Of a DNA stretch of 49,287 bases, positions 20,101 through 28,555 are shown one piece after another; position 1 is the stretch's first letter, and each line of letters begins with the position of its first letter. This stretch comes from Beroe ovata (taxonomy: Eukaryota; Ctenophora; Nuda; Beroida; Beroidae): assembly GCA_946803715.1 (NCBI GenBank), contig CAMPET010000028.1, positions 241,919 through 291,205 of the forward strand, in the 5' to 3' direction. Under the pieces are notes generated by a model that saw only the letters and a program-made list of their open reading frames with translations, ran no database searches and had not been told where the DNA came from. The position numbers and the translations under genes were made by a program.

Positions 20101-21674
20101 GTCGAATTCAATCTTAAATTTGGTGCTCCTCACCTCTAAAATCAACTCCTTCTTGACATCTTACTCCTCACCCCTCCCCCTCCTCAACCCTCTCCCCTCC
20201 TCCCTCCCCCTCCTCACCCTTATTCCTCACCTCTCATCTCTCCTCTCATCTCTCCTCATCTCTCATCTCTCCTCTGCATTCCTCACCCCCTTTGCACTCC
20301 TCACCCCTCATCCCTCACCCCTCATCTCTTATCCTCACCACTCTCTCAGGTCTGGTGTACGGTGAAATGATGGGATTTGGTTCCATGGTAACGTACCTCG
20401 TTGCACGTGAAGTCTCATCTCGCGAGTGGTTCGCTCAGATCTTCGCTGGAGCTTACACCGGGCTAAAGTACGGGTTGTTGCAGAATCTGAAGGGTTGGCA
20501 GGCTTACCATGCTGTCCAGAAAGGTGAGTTGACTGTTTCCCCTCATACCTCTCATTGAAAATGATCTTTAAATGTTATATCATCTCGAAAACCGGATCTT
20601 ACGACTAACAAGTTTGATTCCGAGTTCTCTCGATCTCTGGAATGAAGTTTCGGGGATTTTTCTTTTTTTTTGAAAAATCTTATATTGCTTCGGAATTTCA
20701 GGTTTCTATGGCGGACTGGGAATTTTTTGTCTCTACTCCCTCTTCCACTTTTGTGCAGAGATCTGGTACATCTTCTGTGATCCGAATCTGAAGTACAGCG
20801 AATGGGAAAATCTTGATCTAGAGCTCCTGGCGATTCGAAGACTCAAGCAGTTTGTACGTCGTAGGTTTGGGATGTTATTAGTAAATATTCCGGGGACTTC
20901 TTGCGGGTTTCAAAAACTTTGGATAAGCAGCTTGTAGGATTACTCCCTACCCTCGCTGGCGGGATTTTATCCCTGGCAAGGGCGGAAACTTCATTGCGAG
21001 GTGCCGACAGTAGGGAAAACCCCTACAAATGAGCAGCCCGTCTTTATAATATAAATATCATATAAATTATATCATCTCCACCCCCACATGTACACAGTTC
21101 TACGTTGACGAGTGGTCAAAGTATTTGGACAATCATAGAGCGGCGGTGGAGAAGGGCGTCATGCAAGCTAGAGCCAAGATGGACGAGTTGGAATATCTGA
21201 TGGAGCAAGCTGGCATATCACGTGATGGTATGAATATAACTTTGCGGCGGGGTAATAACTTTGCAGAGGGGGAATATAACTTTGCAAAGATGATGTTTCC
21301 GCTCTTGTGTTTCAGAGTTGGAGTATGTTGATTATGATAAGATCAGTGATACCATGTTTGAAATCCTGGATATGAAGATAACGGGGCGGCCAGAGTATGA
21401 TAATATGCATGAAACTATCGCCGAAGAATTCCATCTCAGGTAAGCTTGCGCATGATAACTCTCTAGATTCGGAGAGATCTGCAGTGACATCAAACATGCG
21501 ATAATTTTCCCCATGGCTTTATTTATGGTCGATTACCGATGATATAGTTCCGGTCGAATTGCATGACTCGATATGATTCTCTATTTCAGGATACGGCAAT
21601 TTGACCCACACTATGATTCCGCGGCGACGGCTTTACGAGCGCCTCCTGGCGGTAGCATGACACCCGACTTCTGA
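14117..21674 (+). CDS. Polytopic membrane protein, possibly mitochondrial (Tim17-like?)
   Basis: Seven exons: 14117-14201, 14351-14554, 20350-20523, 20702-20853, 21098-21227, 21316-21439, 21590-21674; 954 nt, 317 residues, phase-consistent throughout. The first about 29 residues (MSQLTLYKQSRAFVSLS...) are Ser/Arg-rich with no acidic residue, like a mitochondrial presequence. Residues about 60-185 contain several Gly-rich hydrophobic segments (CGTILWGHVVAACAGGLYY, GEMMGFGSMVTYLVA, IFAGAYTGLKYGLL, FYGGLGIFCLYSLFHFCAEI). The C-terminal third is soluble, charged and helical. The Gly-rich membrane segments faintly recall the Tim17/TIMMDC1/NDUFA11 group, but I cannot assign a family. The start codon is chosen because it gives the presequence and keeps phase; exon 1 is the least certain part. 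Intron 2 (5.8 kb) houses two other genes. Confidence 0.7.
15062..18313 (-). CDS. LDL-A-repeat G-protein-coupled receptor, intronless
   Basis: One open frame of 1083 codons beginning with a signal peptide (MVSAVISTCLLLPLFPSP). Residues about 20-700 form a cysteine-rich ectodomain. Two canonical LDL-A repeats lie just before the membrane (about residues 630-695: DDCGDSSDEDSC and FDCFDLSDEC), with several degenerate ones upstream (DGEDERDC, DGLDENG). A seven-helix region follows: TM1 near residue 710, TM3 ending SVIRAYG in place of DRY, and TM7 with NPIVI in place of NPxxY. This resembles the relaxin-receptor/GRL101-type LDLR-GPCRs but has no leucine-rich repeats. Ligand unknown. The gene lies inside intron 2 of the 14117-21674 gene on the opposite strand. 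A single exon suggests an intronless family or an origin by retroposition. Class A GPCR assignment is firm; the subfamily is inferred. Confidence 0.9.
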   Translation of the reverse strand: MVSAVISTCLLLPLFPSPTFGQDYTTESKLQYSMGQTSYPDTKIERCHYTVLQGFLKLTCLIDGRWHYKCTFSDTFYREVHVGCHHQKFTHACPDDPSFYQSCGHKPCETQVHDINRGVGVCGEVICKYRRARVSFYKNEGDRHLGYNLMNGALSQYRCDGVGLCENSIDGVPADEHGCARIETHFKCRENWVSFSIPTDLTLTFNRAGVIAEDRVCDMSCDCPSCIDESSCHNLTVGVHCDGKYVSPASLCNKVHSCMDGEDERDCEGPETCHSTALKLWTGSAKRGLNSRMKCSKLTSDYNDRGLNIYNIICDGFEDQMNCTGSLISPLTCDIKGYPTTLSEYTICSEPPLCDDGIDTVCHEIGLQCHVHKHRVCDGIPQCPGALDEGPERCGLLTPRSITCTRKLAGNRGLKISFPTSWIMDGIEDCEDGLDENGTLWTKKCGTGSTNVYTFNSTSTCDTVPLFRCPGQQSVLGVDEADMCTNFQSCDASVCTASRKPYMTNLVSHFNAVRERGRGMFHCVPGMEKIQEFLGPCHLQYHQPEFKTFGVPKPEPILTSKQYAKKLDCEQTFGEMYVTLACNKMCKKSVSCPLTRLTYSSCTNFPDSRVLTITDDYRLTVLLADKDDSYRDNVFGCSNGKCIEFASVCDLKDDCGDSSDEDSCSNNFKCTDSGEYIPKSMKCDGKFDCFDLSDECNGDCDNQVQMFKHPSLYFTAWVLGLLSVVLNIAVIYRGCQELYGLKTNIAIINKTFVTFISMGDLLQGIFLLTIAIADDLANKSTCITQFDWTTNDLCSAIGIISTTGGLISLYSMTVLSVIRAYGVGRMSAPKHGIQVREIVILIAILCVILSVASTIAIAPILPNFEDLFVTQLHYRNNRLFVGAPNKEAHIRILKDYFEGLRVRSMSWSQIRRLVREMFANTEVVGKPVGFYGINGFCLFNYFAPPNTSHFWYSGSILGGNLLCVAVITACYSYVNTVTSNSSAIAGSHNQHVQESNKRIQRNISILITTDLISWVPFITACVVHYSGVMETSKWYSIFSVLILPCNSFINPIVILDAEIRAAVGRMLAFVRSVCSGSGQGHRE
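18331..18595 (-). repeat. Tandem repeats in the receptor 5' leader
   Basis: Imperfect repeats of roughly 40-60 bp built from the words GTGGAGAATTCCGTGTTAC, TGCGGTGAA and TTGTCTGTTTCTGTGG. They fill most of the interval between the TATA box (18655) and the receptor start codon (18313), so they should lie in its 5' UTR. Confidence 0.8.
18655..18662 (-). promoter_or_regulatory. TATA box of the LDL-A receptor gene
   Basis: Reads TATAAAAG on the minus strand, about 340 bases before the ATG, close to consensus. Confidence 0.55.
18663..19353. other. Intronic spacer between the two nested genes
   Basis: Unique AT-rich sequence that should hold the divergent promoters of the receptor (-) and the ShK-domain gene (+). 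A CCCCAG sits just before the ShK start codon and could be an acceptor of an upstream non-coding exon. Confidence 0.4.
19354..19869 (+). CDS. Secreted protein with two ShK-type domains and a Thr-rich linker
   Basis: 171 codons in one exon, stop TAG at 19867-19869. Residues 1-20 are a signal peptide ending VASNA. A first six-cysteine ShKT module spans residues 23-57 (Cys 23, 30, 37, 50, 54, 57, ending CAKTCGYC). Residues about 58-140 are a Thr/Ser/Gln repeat (TTTQQT, TSEAT), mucin-like and open to O-glycosylation. A second module spans 141-171 (Cys 141, 148, 153, 164, 168, 171). ShKT domains occur in cnidarian ion-channel peptides but are also common in ordinary secreted enzymes and matrix proteins. 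The Thr-rich tether argues for a mucus, cuticle or matrix role rather than a free peptide. The gene is nested in intron 2 of the 14117-21674 gene in the same orientation. The exact start could be upstream but this ATG gives the signal peptide. Confidence 0.85.
   Translation: MNRFLSLTLVLMLCYVASNAEQCVDKKKQCPKWIKKCDRKQLKKKMERECAKTCGYCEDSTTEPMTTTQLTTTQQTSTQLTTSEATSTQLTTTQQTTSQMTTSEATSTQLTTTQQTTSQMTTSEATTTQMTTTQMTTSQDCADTTNSCRKSRCRRYSNSMKNKCKKTCGLC
19590..19750 (+). repeat. Repeat encoding the Thr-rich linker
   Basis: A unit of about 60 bp (word acaacaacacagcaaacaac) is nearly perfectly duplicated at about 19620-19680 and 19680-19740, with partial copies on either side. Confidence 0.8.
19870..20349. 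repeat. Intron remainder ending in a long C/T-rich repeat
   Basis: The first half is AT-rich and featureless. Positions about 20150-20347 are an extended pyrimidine repeat (ctcatctctcctcacccctc variants) running directly into the acceptor CTCTCAG of exon 3 of the membrane-protein gene. Confidence 0.75.
20930..21035. mobile_element. Small hairpin element in an intron
   Basis: Begins TTGTAGGATTA..CCCTAC and ends GTAGGGAAAACCCCTACAA, an inverted pair. The interior shares GCTGGCGGGATTT and ATCCCTGGCAAGGGC with 6245-6385. A non-autonomous dispersed element about 100 bp long. Confidence 0.55.
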
Positions 21675-22187
21675 ATTATGCCGTTACCATGGTGACGTTA
21701 CCATGTGGAGATTGCAGGTGATGTGGAAATATGGTACTTAATGATGGATTGGTTGATGGACATCCACGGGAAACGTTAACCTAGATTAGTTTTAAGGACA
21801 GCTAGAACCTATTGAACTGCGTAGGATGGTCATGAGTGAGATTGAATAACTTATTTAAACTTTAGTCATAAAAAGGAGATTGTTCGACTGAGAAGCCGAA
21901 ATAATTGCGCCCACGATTCCACGATTCCGGTTCCCTGACTCATTTTCGAACACGGTTTCGAAAAATTATTTCATGCTGAGTAGCATTCATATGGTGACAA
22001 AAGTATGAATATGAAAACTATAATAGTGATAACAAAATATCATTCTTTTTCCAAATTTCATCCAAGAATGGGAAAGCTGTACTGAAGGCCACATCTCTGT
22101 AGCGACGTAATGTTTTTTTTTTTTCATACACGCGAACAACTTTTGTTCAAACAGTCACAAAAGCATGCATCTTTTCCACCTCGTAAC
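21675..22187. other. Convergent intergenic region, no gene seen
   Basis: Lies between the stop of the plus-strand membrane protein and the stop of the minus-strand SOUL gene. No coding signal; a T-run is at about 22110-22124. Confidence 0.5.
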
Positions 22188-25100
22188 TTAATTGTAAGGG
22201 GTTGCTGCATCGGCGACGATGACCTCATTTCGCTGGGGACCCCAGTAAGGTCGGGTGTATCCGGCTGTGAACACGTACGCGGGGTCGATTGTGTGCCCGG
22301 CGGTGTCCAGAGACGCTTGTAGAGCATCGAAAACCCTGAAGAGGGAGAGGGAGATAAAGTGTGAATTTTGTAATAGCCCAGGTTTCGTGAAGCGAGGGAA
22401 GGAGAGAAGTGAGAGGAAAGTGTGAGGGGAGGAGTTTAGTGGGAAGGGAGGGTGATTCCAAGCAATTTACATCAACTGCCTCAATATGCATATAAGTGTG
22501 ATTACTATAAGTATAATTATAGTCATCAACTGGCAGTGGCTGCTAATTATGTTTGATAATTATATTTTCACGGTAGAGCGACATCTGACCGCCCCTGAGA
22601 TTGAAAGTGGGCAAATTGTCGGGGGGAGGGGGTCAGATACAACTTCTCCCTCCTGCAGTGACACTTACTCCCTGTATTTATCCTTGCTCCTGTTATTTCC
22701 ACCAAAAGCCCGGTAGTAGAGGTCCATCTCTGGGAACTGCTTGAGGAACACCTGCGGAGTATTTTGTTAGTTTCATAAAGGAGTGTGTCCATGCGTGCGG
22801 CGTGACTCGGCTCTGAGTTTGAGTGTTACTGTGAGACGCTGCGGGCGTCGCCTTTCCAGGCAAATTTTCAAACATTCCTCGAATCGGAATATGGTACGCC
22901 CGGAGCGTCATTTGCAATGACGTCATCAACCAAGAAAGCCAGAAGTATTGTGTACTTGAGTGGTGGTGTAAGTCATATGGTGTAACAGTTCCCAACACCT
23001 TGTCAGGGTTAGGTTAAATTCAGGATTATCCGTTAGAATCAGGATCAGGATCAGAGTAAAGGTCGGTGTTTGGGTTTGGGTTAGCCGGTTGAGAGTTAGA
23101 TATGAAAATGATACTCCGGACATGCGATGTCTGGGGGGCCGGGGGGGTGTTTTGTCCGGGGGGGGGGAAGGGGTGTGGGTGTTTTGTCAGAGAATCGTCC
23201 TAACCTCTATCTAGGAATTTCTAGTAGGGATAAGGGGCACGGGACGGGTGCACAGAGGACTCTAAATGATGATCTAATAAAGATGAGTAACTCAATTTAG
23301 TCGCTATCATACGAATCAACCCAACTCAATTCAGTCCAAATTAGATAATCAATATATCATGCCCCCGTGTTACTCCATTTTAAATAATCCAAATATCCCC
23401 AAATGTGATCAGCCTGGTTTACCCGTATGTGACAACAGCACATTGATGAAGGGGGGGGGGCAGGGTGAAAGAATATGGGTCTGAATACACTTGCCAAAGA
23501 GTGGGTAGAATTAGAAATCTGGCGGCAAAATTGCTAACAATTGTGTGTTTTGACTGATGTGTACAACAAACCTCTGAGTCGTTAGGTTGAGGTGGATTGG
23601 CTTGGAATTCGGAAGGAATGTAGAAGAACATGGATCGGGAAATGACGGAGTTTCTGGCCTGAAATATTGCATGGTGCGGTCACTGGTCAGCATGGTATGG
23701 TCAGCATGGTACGGTCAGCATGGTACGGTCAGCATGGTACGGTCAGCACGTTGAAAACTACTTTTCTTTAATTCAGATGTCATTATTCATCACGGGTATG
23801 ATATACATATTGATGAAAATCCTTTCATTGGAGCTCCCCAGTGTTCCTTCACATACGTTTAAAGTGGCGACCTAAATCCCCCCTAAGAATCTGGTGATCA
23901 TCTGATTTTGTTCAGAGGAGGGGGCCCAGATAATTTCTCATGTTCTCCAAAAAATAACTCTGCTTTTCTCTCACCTCATCCAACTCCCAGACTTCCACGA
24001 CAGGTGCAGTCATTTTCATCTTCTGATTGTCGGCATTATTCCCGCCGATATACCTGATATCAGATTGGATATCAGCAGGCGGATTTGGTCAAAGTCAAAC
24101 TTATCATCTTATGATCTTTGACCAGGAAATCAATGAATCATTACACGGTACTGGTGCGACACTATCAGCGACACCATATGACTGATGACATACTTGAAAA
24201 GCTTCCAGAAGTCCGAGCTCAGGAATGAGTTTGTAACAGCGGTCCCGACCCACATCCCACTGAGGAGATTATGATGTGATATTAGTGAGGGGGAGGGGGA
24301 AATAAGGGAGGGGGAAATTGGTCCGCTATGAGTGTTGGNNNNNNNNNNNNNNNNNNNNNNNNNNNNNNNNNNNNNNNNNNNNNNNNNNNNNNNNNNNNNN
24401 NNNNNNNNNNNNNNNNNNNNNNNNNNNNNNNNNNNNNNNNNNNNNNNNNNNNNNNNNNNNNNNNNNNNNNNNNNNNNNNNNNNNNNNNNNNNNNNNNNNN
24501 NNNNNNNNNNNNNNNNNNNNNNNNNNNNNNNNNNNNNNNNNNNNNNNNNNNNNNNNNNNNNNNNNNNNNNNNNNNNNNNNNNNNNNNNNNNNNNNNNNNN
24601 NNNNNNNNNNNNNNNNNNNNNNNNNNNNNNNNNNNNNNNNNNNNNNNNNNNNNNNNNNNNNNNNNNNNNNNNNNNNNNNNNNNNNNNNNNNNNNNNNNNN
24701 NNNNNNNNNNNNNNNNNNNNNNNNNNNNNNNNNNNNNNNNNNNNNNNNNNNNNNNNNNNNNNNNNNNNNNNNNNNNNNNNNNNNNNNNNNNNNNNNNNNN
24801 NNNNNNNNNNNNNNNNNNNNNNNNNNNNNNNNNNNNNNNNNNNNNNNNNNNNNNNNNNNNNNNNNNNNNNNNNNNNNNNNNNNNNNNNNNNNNNNNNNNN
24901 NNNNNNNNNNNNNNNNNNNNNNNNNNNNNNNNNNNNNNNNNNNNNNNNNGGTTCGTCCGGGGATCGTCCTTACTTCTATCTAGGAATTTCTTGTAGTAGG
25001 GATAGGGGGCACGGGACGGGTGCACAGAGGACGCTAAATGATGATCTAATAAGGATGAGTAACTCAATTTAGTCGCTATCATACGAATGAACACAACTCA

Positions 25101-26323
25101 ATTCAGTCCAAATTAGATTATCAATATATCATGCCCCCGTGTTACTCCATTTTAAACAATCCAAATATTCCCAAATGTGATCAGGCTGGTTTACCCGTAT
25201 GTGACAACAGCACATCGATGAGGGGGGCAGGGTGGAAGAATATGGGTAAGAATACACTTGCCAAAGAGTGGGTAGAATTAGAAATCTGGCGGCAAAATTG
25301 CTAACGATTGTGTACTTTGCCCCCTCTTCTACGATTGCGTGTTTTGACTGATGTGTACAACAAACCTCTGAGTCGTTAGGTTGAGGTGGATTGGCTTGGA
25401 ACTGGGAAGGAATGTAGAAGAACATGGATCGGGAAATAACGGAGGTTCTGGTCTGAAATATTGCATAGTATGGTCAGCATGGTACGGTCAGCATGGTATG
25501 GTCAGCACGTTACAAAATACTTTTCTTTAATTCAGATTCATTATGCATCACGAGTATAATATATTGATGAAAATCCTTTCATTGGAGCGCCCCAGTGATC
25601 CTTCACATACGTTTAAAGTGGCGACCTAAATACCCCCTAAGAATCTGGTGATCATCTGATTTTGTTCAGAGGATGGGGGGTCCAGATAATTTTCATGTTC
25701 TCCAAAAAAACTTTGTTTTTTCTCACCTCATCCAACTCCCAGACTTCCACGACAGGTGCAGTCATTTTCATCTTCTGATTGTCGGCATTATTCCCGCCGA
25801 TATACCTGATATCAGATTGGATATCAGCAGGCGGATTTGGTCAAAGTCAAACTTATCATCTTATGATCTTTGACCAGGAAATCAATGAATCATTACACGG
25901 TACTGGTGCGACACTATCAGCGACACCATATGACTGATGACATACTTGAAAAGCTTCCAGAAGTCCGAGCTCAAGAATGAGTTTGTCACGGCAGTCCCGA
26001 CCCACATTCCACTGAGGGGGTAATAATGTGATACTAGTGAGGGGGAATAAGTGATAAGTGAGGAGGAAATAAGTGACAAGCGGGGAAAAGTTAGACTAAA
26101 GGGGTAAGTGAGGGACTTGAAGGTGCGAAGAGTGAAAATGAGAATACAACGGAACTCGAATTCCAAATCCAATAATTGTTCCGCTATGCGTGTTGGACTG
26201 TGCTTACCAATTATTTCAATTATAATGGTGACGAGCTCTACCATCGACCATATTATTATCATGAGCAAGCTATGGCATCCGAGCATTTGAGTGTGTGTGC
26301 ACACACACACACTCTAAGTCTAT

Positions 26324-26362
<39 letters not shown>

Positions 26363-26683
26363 NGTGTGTGTGTGAGTGTGTGTGTGAGTGTGTGTGTGTG
26401 CGTACACACACACGCTGTGAACGTTTCTTGCGCCTATTACTCTGTGATACTGATGTGAAACTGATGTGAAACTGATGTGAAACTGAAACTGTTCTGAAAC
26501 ATACCTGTGTAGAGTCCTCATTCCATAGTCAGCATCTGCCGGGGTTTTATCATCGGCCGACGGGCACTCGATTGTTTTCCCGCAAAGCTTGTCCAGGGGC
26601 ACTGGATCGGAGTTGCCCTCCCGGAATGCGAATGCCACGACGCAGGACAAAAGGACGGAGGAGAGGATGAAACACCGCATCAT
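22188..26683 (-). CDS. Secreted SOUL/heme-binding protein gene with duplicated exons 2-4
   Basis: Exon 1 26683-26505; set B 26011-25946, 25805-25727, 25452-25366; set A 24259-24194, 24053-23975, 23658-23572; exon 5 22751-22669; exon 6 22335-22188. Using one set gives 642 nt, 213 residues. Exon 1 encodes a signal peptide (MMRCFILSSVLLSCVVAFA) and a short Cys-containing segment. Family signatures are YIGGNNADNQKMKMTAPV (the MTAPV core), MFFYIPS, LYYRAFGG and the terminal VFTAGYTRPYW, as in HEBP1/HEBP2. SOUL proteins bind heme or related tetrapyrroles; a secreted form suggests an extracellular tetrapyrrole carrier. Joining both sets in one mRNA breaks the frame (232 nt), so sets are alternative, allelic, or belong to two genes with the missing exons in the gap. 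Confidence 0.85.
22990..23185. repeat. G-rich low-complexity intron segment
   Basis: Contains gggtttgggttag-like and atcagg repeats (about 23020-23095), then G runs (23132-23170). The G runs are prone to sequencing and assembly error and lie near the left end of duplicated copy A. Confidence 0.6.
23149..24338. repeat. Segmental duplication, copy A (left of gap)
   Basis: Aligns by eye with 24950-26196 over about 1.2 kb at high identity, exons and introns alike. Differences include a variable array of a 14-bp unit (tggtacggtcagca) at 23687-23752, shorter in copy B. Copy A ends at the gap. Confidence 0.85.
24339..24949. other. Assembly gap (611 N)
   Basis: Run of N. It separates the two copies of the duplicated SOUL exons; its true size is unknown. 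All open frames across it are artefacts. Confidence 0.99.
24950..26196. repeat. Segmental duplication, copy B (right of gap)
   Basis: Second copy of the 1.2-kb unit, beginning at the gap. It carries SOUL exons 2B-4B. Exon 3 is identical to copy A; exon 2 differs only at synonymous sites; exon 4 differs at three residues (A/T, N/T, E/Q). Confidence 0.85.
26290..26415. repeat. TG/CA microsatellite
   Basis: Long (TG)n tract with an N at 26363 and flanking CACACA segments, in intron 1 of the SOUL gene. Confidence 0.9.
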
Positions 26684-28555
26684 GTACTTCGTACTGTTGA
26701 TAAGATAGTGGTTTAGGGAGAGAGAGAGAGTGGGGACTAAGGTGAGGTTAAATTGAGAACTGCGAAAACTGAAATTTTGGCTGTCAAAAAGTTGTGAAGA
26801 TATCGAATGACGCATTCCCTGAACATCATGTTCAACATGAAAACCGAGTCGGGAACTATTATGAACATGTCGAAATGAGCAATATTGCTCATATTCCGAC
26901 ACTCATAATGGAGGTAATATTGCATGCAGCAATACTTGTGGTCCCCCGATGTCGTGCGTGGTTACTTGACAAATGACAACTCACGCGTGTTCTAGTTTCT
27001 TTCGCAGAGCACAATTTGAAATTTAATTCAATAATACGCATTCACATCATCGGGAATTCGATAAAAATAAAATTCTGATGCGTGGATATCAAATTACGCT
27101 TAAGAAAAATTGTGATAATGCTACTGCTAGTTAGATTAAATAACAACGCAAGTTACATTGAATATCATATCATTAGGTAAACTTTTAGGACTAGGAGCAC
27201 ATGACAAAATTTGCTGAAATTTAAAGAGATTTTTCCCAATTCCATGTTTCGATTAGATGAACCTGATCAGATGAAAATTCGGCAGCAGGGGTCCGACTTT
27301 TCCAATTCCAGTGCTGAGTGCGAGCATCTATTTCTAATCAGGTGCACAAGCATGTTTTGATCTCTGACTCTCGGTATTATTAATCATTGATATTATCTTC
27401 CCTCGCAGTGCAGCTTATTGTTAGACTTAATGTTTGTTTTTGAGGAATAAAATGTCATGGCAGAAACTTTTGCAATAACAATAACATCCGGCTTGTCAGA
27501 CTCTGACTCAGATAAACTCTGACAATGTCAGAGTTTATCTGACAATGACATTCTGACCTCGCGTGCGCCTTCGCCCTTCGTCGAAGGTCTTCGAGTTCGA
27601 TGAAACTTCATCGAAGACTTTTAGTTTTACTTTCGAATTCGATGACAGATGAAGGCGCGCCGCGCGCCTTCATCGAAAGTGAAACATAAACGTCTTCGAT
27701 GAAGAAGAAAAATAGAGTTATGATAAAATCTGGCTGTCGATGATATGATCAAATTCAATGATAGCCCCTGCACTATAGGCCCCTGGCCCTGTCGAGAATT
27801 TCATTGCGCGCGCAGCAAATTGCCAAATTATTCTCGCTAGCGCTTGCCGCTTCGTGGCATGGCTCTGCGCGCAATTTCATTTGCATTTTGCCCATGCCAT
27901 GGAAGCGGCTTGCGTCAGCTTTGACTTTTGAGCTTGCTGTCTGAGATTGAGAATAAGTTTGCGTCGCGCGCGCGCGCAAACCGGAATTCTCGACAGGGTC
28001 TATCATCGATCGACAAGTGAAATGAATTAATTAAATTGTTCAAATCGAATTATGAAAGAATACTTCGAAAATTTAACAGGTTTTAGTTACTGTGTTAAAG
28101 ATAAATCAAAGCCCAAACATACAACATCAAGACAACAATCATAACTAAATTGAAAATGAATGATAAGTTTAAATTCATATTCAATTGCCAAATGTTTAAT
28201 TTTTACAGTGGAAGTGTCTCATTGTATGTACAGATAAAAGAAATGTGTGTCAACTTTCAGGTTAAGGCATTAAGCTCATTCATGCATTGGACTATTTGAA
28301 AAGCTCAACTTTGAAAAGTTACTCATGACATTAGCCGATAATCCATTAGATAACATTAAGATCATATAAAATCAGTAGTAAGTAATGGACGTAATAGTGA
28401 GTAATGTATATAAAGTGAATTCATGTAGCAATACATTAATGATACAAATTGATACAAATATTAAGAAAAACTTGATCCTGTGATCTAGAAAACACAAGAG
28501 AGATCTCATATAAAGGCTTCAAAATACTTACTGATGTATAATTAATTTGCAACAT
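26684..28555. mobile_element. Intergenic region with GC-rich hairpin elements
   Basis: Holds the SOUL promoter side and the myosin 3' side. At about 27495-27720 there are nested inverted repeats (GTCAGAGTTTATCTGAC; GAAGGCGCGCCGCGCGCCTTC). At 27785-28017 an element has inverted ends CCCTGTCGAGAATT / AATTCTCGACAGGG around CGCG-rich sequence. Its right end, 27984-28017, matches 6121-6153 in reverse orientation. No coding signal was found elsewhere in this stretch. Confidence 0.55.

Noticed and set aside
22995-23100. Telomere-like repeat (gggtttgggttag)
   Set aside because: Only one or two degenerate units inside an intron.
24282-25094. Long open frames across the N run
   Set aside because: Artefacts of translating N.
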